From Phyllostachys edulis (taxonomy: Eukaryota; Streptophyta; Magnoliopsida; Poales; Poaceae), in the NCBI GenBank assembly GCA_036346405.1, contig CM070557.1, forward strand, positions 54,380,016 to 54,444,015: a DNA stretch of 64,000 nt. Direction: 5' to 3'. The notes under the pieces were generated by a model, which saw only the letters and a list, made by a program, of their open reading frames with translations, did not search any database and was not told the origin of the DNA. Positions 57,663-64,000 of the stretch are shown piece by piece; the first letter of the stretch is position 1; each line of letters starts with the position of its first letter. Made by a program: the position numbers and the translations under genes.

Positions 57663-59304
57663 CATATATCAAATTCATACCCAATAGTCTCTTACCTGTA
57701 GTAAGAGCATCTCCCGGATTATATGATCTCTTAATCACACCAATGATTATATGATTCCTAGAAGTGGACAAGGACCCATCAAGACCCGCAAGAATAAAAT
57801 GAGGAACCTAAAGACCAGAAGTGCACCACACAAGCACTCATAAAGTGCATCTTCCACCAGAAGTTAGTGAAATGACGGTTTTCTCTAGTACCATAAAGGT
57901 ATGACATACATTGGTGATATTGGCAATTAATCCCGTAAACACCAAAACTAAGACTGGTTATATTTTACTCTAGAATGGTAGAACCATACTTTATAGTTCT
58001 GCAGAACATGCTATTTGTTGTAACTTTAACCACTCAGAGATAGTTACAAAATATTATGACCATGAAAGGTTTTGAAAAATCACATCTGGAAGACATACGA
58101 CTTTGCAACTAGTATTACCTCATATCCTCTGCTAGGATAATCTACTTGTGTTGCACAATCAAATAGTGGTATTTTATAAGTTAAGCATGTTACTCAAGAA
58201 TAGTCTTTATCCTAAAATCTCAAATGAGTAATAGGATATCTGTATGTAAGATTCTGCAGTGTGATAATCCAGTTGATTTGATCACAATATACTTGCCTAT
58301 ATTCTTTTTCGAAAATGTATGAAAGGCATTAGAGCAACATGATTTCAACAGAAGTTGTCCTCAGGGGGAGCATTTGCTAAACACTTTTCATCATACTCGA
58401 GATTTTAAAAATCTTAGTCAAGGATATAAGGTGTTGATACGATGATTACAACTTAAATTCAACTTAAAGGTTTTTACCACTTAACATTTTAGATCCAGTT
58501 GGTCGATAATGCAAAGATCATGAAGATCATGCATAGATCCTGATGATCATTACTAAATTATGAAGGTATCTGTCAAATCCCTATAGTGCAAAATCCCAGA
58601 ATAAATTTATATTACTTTGTGGTGGTGCAGTCATCTCTTTGCGGTCATGTTAAGCAGGCCTTGATAGCTACTTCTACCAACCACTCAGAAATTATTGCAT
58701 TATATGAAGCCTCACATAAATGTGTTTGACACAGATGTGTGATTAGCCATATCCAGAAGTCATGTGGTATTAACACCGTCAATACCCCCACAATTATCTA
58801 TAAAGATAATGCTGATTGTGTTGCACAAATGCAAATGGGTTATGTTAAAAGTAATATCACGAAGCATATTGCTCCCAAATTATTCTATCCTCATGAACTC
58901 CAGAAGAACGATGAGGTGAAGATCCTATAAACTAGATCTTATGAAAATATGGTTGATTTATTCACTACGTCTATGCCTATGTCTAGTTTCTAACGATACG
59001 TTCATGGTATTGGAATGAAGCGACTTGGAAAGTTGCAGGAATCACGGGGAGAATCCCCCGGATCATAATCCACTTAAAGTCCTGAAGTTTTACCTTAATC
59101 CTGAATATTAACCCAAAAGGTAGAGAGGTTGCACTTTTTTCTGTTAGTGAGTTTTTCCTGAATATTTCTCACATAAAGATTTTTAACAAAGCAACGATGC
59201 AATGCAACTTGCGGATGCAATGTACTTTTTTCTCCGATCTCTTTTTTCCCATTGGGTTTTTTGGAGGAGTTTTTAATGAGACATGTGCATGACGTGATAT
59301 TCAC
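57663..59304 (+). pseudogene. C2 pol remnant: RNase H end
   Basis: Readable homology starts at about 58620: AVISL..HVKQALIATSTNHSEI, then IIALYEASHKCV. The frame 58739-58930 gives NTPTIIYKDNADCVAQMQMG, YVKSNITKHIAPKLFYPHEL, and a degraded end LFTTSMPMSSF follows, to about 59070. This matches the C1 RNase H at 7957-8400. The part 57663-58600 is probably decayed RT but no motif was certain. Confidence 0.78.
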
Positions 59305-59314
59305 CCAAGGGGAG

Positions 59315-59532
59315 TGTTGAGAAACCCTGGATTAGGGGTTGATGGGTATAATACCAAAACTACCCCTGGTAGGGTTTTAGTCTTTAAATAGGACCTCATT
59401 GTACTCAGAAAGAGATTGATCAAGTAATAAAGAGGTTCCTCATATCTTGTATGTATCTATTTGTCTCTCTGACAATTGTCTATTGTGTGGCGATTGGTTG
59501 ATTATTTCCTACGACTACTACCGTCTTCAACA
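59315..59532 (+). repeat. C2 3' LTR
   Basis: It starts TGTTGAGAAACCCTGG and ends CGTCTTCAACA, followed by the TSD half AATTC. Confidence 0.9.
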
Positions 59533-59699
59533 AATTCATCGGTAGAAGGAATAAAAAGTTACAGGAGTAACCCCAAATTAAAGTAAAGGAGATGAGAGGA
59601 AAGAAAAACTAGTTGTACACGCTAAAAAAACAAAATAAAGAAGACAGGGTAGGAATAGCTACTACTCTCTGAATTACAGCCTAGGTAGACTGCGTGCCC

Positions 59700-60115
59700 C
59701 TGCTTCGACCCAAGTCAATGCTGACTGGGATCAATCGCTCTTTGAGCTTTCCCCCAAAAAATCCGTTTGTTTCTTTCTTTCCACAACAGCCAAAGGACGA
59801 AGATAATCAGCGTTGCAATCCCCACTTTTCGGTCTGAGGATGTTTTGTCAAAGAGTTGCAACCGCCAATCATGAAGATTTGTCACCCCCAACAAACTCCA
59901 CTGCTGCTGCGGTGATAGCTCCAAGCAATCTGTGGACTGGCCGACTGGGTAACTGTTTGTTGCCAAACTCGCTTGAAGTAAGTGCACTGCGTGAACAGGT
60001 GAAGCGCCGATCCCCAACGGTGTTGGCAAAAATGGCAGGAGCGTGTAGCCTATCGGCCGGCCATGTGTACTGGTTGTGTGAGATTCAGAAGTAGGCCATC
60101 TCGTAATCGATCTGC
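59700..60115 (-). mobile_element. LINE 3' fragment
   Basis: The minus strand encodes CQHRW, then degraded zf-RVT sequence, then SDRKVGIATLIIFVLWLLWK and ERNKRIFWGKAQ, the conserved tail of plant LINE zf-RVT/RNase H proteins. Frameshifts split it near 60020. Start and end of the LINE copy are not defined. Confidence 0.72.
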
Positions 60116-61138
60116 CCTTCCACTACTAATCCTTTGGTGATGTGAGCGTATCGTTTCTTGTGGGAAAAAAAAGCTTTGCAACTTTCCAATCCGTTCCTGA
60201 CATCTTTGTTCTTGGATCTGAACATGTAACAAAGTTCATACATGTATATATAGTTATATACCATGAGCAGCAACCAGGATTTGAGATATATATGACATGC
60301 AAATTCAGTAGACTGTAAGGCAGTACGTACGTAGTTAGGGCGTTAGGCTCCCTTTCTGTTCGTGTATGTCAGTTTGTCATGCATATATACATACTTGCCT
60401 TCTGTTCGATGCTACTTCAGTCCAAGGCCATTTGCATGCATGTCATGTCTCATCTGACGAAATATGTATGCTTTAGAATTCACTCTCATTCTGTCTATGA
60501 ATAATGACTTACAAGCAGGGCCCGTATAGAGGTTGTACATGAGCAGCATGGTTTCCGTGCGCGCTTTAGGTCAGTAAACATCCAGATCATAACATGAACA
60601 GCGCATGCATGATGCATGCATATATACAGTTCTGCGAAAAAGAGGACAAACATAAGTGAACAATCCAACTGTTCCTGCTGCTCATTTCCTTGTTCTGAAT
60701 TGAAGAAGACATCAATCTCATCATTTCAGAGTACAGAGATCATTTGTCTGATTGCAACGCAAGCAGTGAAGTACTGCAGGCATGCATGATGATCCCAGCA
60801 TCATCAGCTTTACACGAGACTGCAGCTATCGATCATATCTCATTTGCAATTTCAGCATCACACACCTGTATAGCATAGCTAGCTTTGCCTATATTTAATT
60901 TTGTACGACACTACATATGAATGCTACAAACGTATGCAAATGCGTACGTCAACAATTAATTTCACGTACATGTACCTCTACCTATTCAGATGTGCTGACG
61001 TGATGATACAAAGGTACATATTTATATCACCATTAGCAACAGCTAGTACAACTACTATTTTAGGTGCACAGTGCACATATGGAACGGTGAGATATGAAAT
61101 CGATCTAAGTATAAGTCGGCAACATCATGCATGCATGA
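60116..61138. other. Unassigned intergenic region
   Basis: No gene recognised. The sequence has many GCATGCAT words (RY-like) between 60430 and 61140, and no terminal repeats of a transposon. Confidence 0.3.
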
Positions 61139-61140
61139 TA

Positions 61141-61396
61141 CTCCCTCCATTCTTAAATACATAATATTTGACCAAGCATGTAGTCAAACTTATCTAACTT
61201 TGACTAATAATATATGAAAAACTATTTAGATTGATCATGAGTGAATAGTATCATTAGATTTGTCATGATAAATATTTTCATAATATAATAATTTTGTAAT
61301 TTTTTACTAACAAAATCATATGAAAAGTAATGGTTAAAGTTATATAAGTTTGACTGCATGCTTAGTCAAACGTCATGTATTTAAAAACGGAGGGAG
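61141..61396. mobile_element. Stowaway-type MITE (256 bp)
   Basis: Terminal inverted repeats CTCCCTCCATTCTTAAATAC and, at the other end, ATTTAAAAACGGAGGGAG are flanked by TA on both sides (61139-61140 and 61397-61398). The arms continue to pair imperfectly inward (TAGTCAAACTT / TTAGTCAAACG). This is the standard Stowaway (Tc1/Mariner-derived) structure common near grass genes. Confidence 0.95.
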
Positions 61397-61551
61397 TAAC
61401 TTACAGATGATGGAATAATGAAAAGCATAGCATAGTGTACCTAATAAGGTCGACTTGCATAAGCTTAAGAGAAATACTATGAACACTCTAGCATTACACC
61501 GGTATAGGTCCTAGTCGTTCGATCCGCCCCCACGAATCATAAAGTTGCGTC

Positions 61552-61877
61552 TGTTGGAAGTGATCTTTGTTTAGAAGTTTAGTTTTTGTTTTACTTTCCG
61601 TATCCGAGTCAGCTTTGTGCTGGCTGAGTCTGAGTCAGAGTTGTGATAGCATGGGGGTATAAAAGGCTGGCTAGCGCCATGTACATAGTAACGTGAAGAA
61701 GCAATGCAATAGAAAAGAAGTAAGAAATGTGAGTTTTCCAGAGTACATGCGTGTGTTGCTTCTTGCTAGTCAATATTTATCTAGTCTTGCCTCCAGTAGA
61801 TCGTGTACGTGTGGGCTTCATCAAGGATCGGTTGTTTGCCTCCAGAGTGCGAGTGTCTCTTCGGGTTTGTTCCAACA
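61552..61877 (+). repeat. TRIM 5' LTR
   Basis: TG...CA ends; the primer-binding site begins two bases after it. Confidence 0.9.
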
Positions 61878-62327
61878 ATTGGTATAAGAGCCATGGCGAA
61901 GGATGGGTGACCCTTGAAGCAGTGCGGCGGCATGGCCGATGGAGCTGCGGCACGGGTGCTGCTACGACGCCAGCGTGGTGTGGCAACGGCGGGGCGCGGC
62001 GGCTCAATGCGGCGAGACCGACGCATTGCACGGTGCATGCGGCTCTGGAACGTTAAGGAGATGTACTTCACCGTCCTGAGTCGTTGAGTCTGTGGTGTTG
62101 TGTCCGGGACGTTGAGGAGATGAGTTCGCCATCCTGAGTCAAGTCTGGGATATTGAGGAGATGTGTTTGCCATCCTGAGTTGAGTTGAGCAAGCCGTAGA
62201 TGAGACCGACTGCCTCAATGAGTAAGAGTCCAAGACGTGTTTGAGTTGTGCCACCGTCTTTGGACAAGTAAGTGTGAGCCAAGTTGAAGTCAAGTCCACT
62301 TGGCAGCCGTACAAAGATTAGGGGGAA

Positions 62328-62654
62328 TGTTGGAAGTAATCTTTGTTTAGAAGTTTAGTTTCTGTTTTACTTTCCGTATCCGAGTCGGCTTTGTGCTTGC
62401 CGAGTCCTCGTCAGAGTTGTGATAGCATGGGGGTATAAAAGGCTGGCTAGCTCCGTGTAACAGAGTAACATGAAGAAGCAATGCAATAGAAAAGAAGTAA
62501 GAAATGTGAGTTTTCCAAGGTACATGCATGTGTTGCTTCCTGCTAGTCGATATTTATCTAGTCTTACCTCCAGTAGATCGTGTACGTGTGGGCTTCATCA
62601 AGGATCGGTTGTTTGCCTCCAGAGCGTGAGCGTCTCTTTGGGTTTGTTCCAACA
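62328..62654 (+). repeat. TRIM 3' LTR
   Basis: Same ends as the 5' LTR, preceded by a GGGGGAA purine tract. Confidence 0.9.
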
Positions 62655-62957
62655 TCACCTCCTTCGCACCCCCTCTCTCTTGTATCCCTCCCTCCTATCT
62701 CTCTCTCTCTCATGCGTTCGGCCGAGGAGTGCAGCCAGCGAGCCGACAGAGGCAAGTGGCCACCCCCTCCTTCTTCACTTCCAGTGCCGCCCCTCCACCT
62801 CCTCCTTCAACTTCAACTCCGGATTTGGCATGTGCGGCGACGCGGTGCTTCACCTCCATCTCCAGATCTGTTGATGGGCAGTGGCAGCGCGGCTTGGGAT
62901 GGCTGGATCCGGCGACGACGCGGTGCGGAGCTTGGGCCGAAGCTGGGGAAGTGAGTG

Positions 62958-62958
62958 A

Positions 62959-63004
<46 letters not shown>
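62958..63004. repeat. Compound GT/GA microsatellite
   Basis: About eight GT units (62959-62974) are followed by about fifteen GA units (62975-63004). A smaller CT repeat lies at about 62698-62710. Useful as a polymorphic marker; no coding role seen. Confidence 0.95.
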
Positions 63005-63007
<3 letters not shown>

Positions 63008-63179
63008 ATGCTCGGCACGGAGCTCGCGCATGGATTCGGTGGCGGGCGACGTCGGTCGACATCATGGCGGCGGTGGTAGTTGGGGCTGGAGATAGAGAAG
63101 AGGGTGCATCGGTGGCAGCCTGTGTCGGGTGGCTTCGTGGTGGCGCAGTATTGCCGTCGTAGCCAGTTGAGTTGGTCGA

Positions 63180-63420
63180 CACTAGCCGAAACTCGTTGGA
63201 ACTTTTTCTTGAAACTTTGATTGAAACTCGTTGAAACCTATTGAAACCTCTCGAAACTCTCCGGCTGAAACTCGTGTTCCAAAATCTAAAACTTGTTGAA
63301 ACTTGGTTTGAAACTTTTCTTGGAATCTTCTAGAAACATACGAAACTCGTTGAAACCTAAATCTTTTAAAATATTCTCACGAAACTTCTTGAAACATCAT
63401 GAAACTTGTTGCTATAGTGT
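63180..63420. repeat. Irregular GAAACT/GTTGAAAC short repeats
   Basis: The word GAAAC occurs about fifteen times in 240 bp, often as TTGAAACTCGTTGAAACC. Such patches occur in long grass LTRs, but no LTR ends could be placed here. Confidence 0.7.
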
Positions 63421-64000
63421 TCCCTAGCCGCTTCCTAAACTTAAACTAGAAAACGAAATGGAGAACAATTTAAGTAGGTTCAGAAAAGTTAAAAATGAAT
63501 ATTAAGCAAGGTATCTGATCAACATGCCAAGATATAAATACGTTGTTTGTATCAGATCCCAGTAAAGGGATTGCAACTCACATGCATGCATGGAGGCTTA
63601 AATCAAATGATATTTGTGGTGTTGTCACTTGATCAGCACATCATCAATTGGACAGTATGAATCTTCACTAGTATTATAGCGGATGAAATCGCCGGCCTCG
63701 CGTGAGTCCCGTACGTTAAGTCCTCCTATTGCTTGCCTACGTGTGTGCGCTTGGTCTGCTTCTTTGCGGTGAACAGGTTTCGACGCACCTTGTTCTCGGT
63801 CACCTGGTCAAGCACTCACCTCGACCAGTTACGCCCCCGCTGTGTGCCACACAGAAGTCCTTCGAGTGAAATCGAACGCCCTCGGTGCCGCTTACTATGC
63901 CCGATCTTTTCCCCCTTTCTACCCTGGTTAGCATCCACGCGTGCCTGGTTCACATGGTGGCTCCGCTCTTTTCGAGAGCTTTTTCCCCTAGATGCGCCTG
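63421..64000. other. Unassigned end of the window
   Basis: No coding sequence or terminal repeats recognised. Confidence 0.3.

Larger units (their letters stand above)
41822..59532 (+). mobile_element. C2: Ty1/Copia retrotransposon expanded to 17.7 kb by nested insertions
   Basis: The 5' LTR (41822-42038) and 3' LTR (59315-59532) are about 218 bp and clearly alike. The TSD AATTC is exact on both sides (41817-41821 and 59533-59537). A purine tract, CCAAGGGGAG (59305-59314), precedes the 3' LTR and is identical to that of C1. Of the coding region only an RNase H end remains (58620-59070). The rest is replaced or interrupted by a Helitron (44925-50023), a hAT element (50260-52654) and a Gypsy LTR with palindrome (52751-57662). 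Confidence 0.88.
61552..62654 (+). mobile_element. TRIM-like LTR element (1.1 kb)
   Basis: Two LTRs, 61552-61877 (326 bp) and 62328-62654 (327 bp), are about 93-95% alike by eye and end TGTTGGAAGT...GTTCCAACA. Directly after the 5' LTR comes TTGGTATAAGAGCC, a close match to the initiator-Met tRNA primer-binding site TTGGTATCAGAGC. A purine tract AGATTAGGGGGAA precedes the 3' LTR. The 450-bp interior has no protein. The layout is that of a terminal-repeat retrotransposon in miniature. A TATA box TATAAAAG lies in each LTR (61658 and about 62435). No matching TSD is seen (GCGTC before, TCACC after). Confidence 0.9.

Overview
This is a plant nuclear window and very probably grass (Poaceae) chromatin. 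Its two intact genes encode proteins I recognise from plants, with plant-type introns. The rest is a nested pile of grass-type transposable elements: short-LTR Copia, long-LTR Ty3/Gypsy, L1-type LINE 3' ends, a Stowaway MITE, a Pack-MULE, a gene-capturing Helitron and a hAT element. A panicoid grass is my guess; the species cannot be read from the sequence.

Genes. Two complete genes survive, both on the minus strand. SPT4 (1774-4315, five exons, 133 aa) encodes the small zinc-finger subunit of the SPT4/SPT5 transcription elongation factor. A DUF4057-family gene (15493-18757, five exons, 288 aa) encodes a plant protein of unknown function with repeated TG-x-x-IF motifs. An isolated RPA32-like exon behind a good promoter (1361-1477) and a plant-mobile-domain fragment (33819-34250) are gene remnants. 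The two genes are not visibly related in function; they are islands in repeats.

Layout. 1-4.5 kb: RPA32 relic and SPT4. 5.2-6.8 kb: solo LTR with perfect TSD. 7.4-14.3 kb: old, complete but dead Copia element on the minus strand (C1). 15.5-18.8 kb: DUF4057 gene. 19.6-21.6 kb: LINE and Copia 3' ends. 21.6-31.6 kb: two related dead Gypsy elements facing each other tail to tail (G1 plus, G2 minus). 33.8-36.5 kb: plant-mobile-domain fragment, Pack-MULE with 9-bp TSD, tandem repeat. 37.7-38.6 kb: LINE 3' end. 38.56-41.88 kb: a 479-bp-arm inverted duplication split by a 2.3-kb solo LTR. 41.8-59.5 kb: a second Copia element (C2, TSD AATTC) inflated to 17.7 kb by a 5.1-kb Helitron carrying formin and RPA1-like pieces, a 2.4-kb hAT element carrying a CWC22 splicing-factor piece, and a 4-kb Gypsy LTR ending in a 0.9-kb palindrome. 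59.7-64 kb: LINE fragment, Stowaway MITE, a small TRIM-like LTR element and simple repeats.

Most notable. The G1 Gypsy LTR holds six hairpins of 22 nt at an exact 29-bp period (21752-21918). Every base change in the stems keeps pairing if plus-strand G.U pairs are allowed, which looks like selection on an RNA structure. I found no prokaryotic-type system, CRISPR array or tRNA/rRNA gene.
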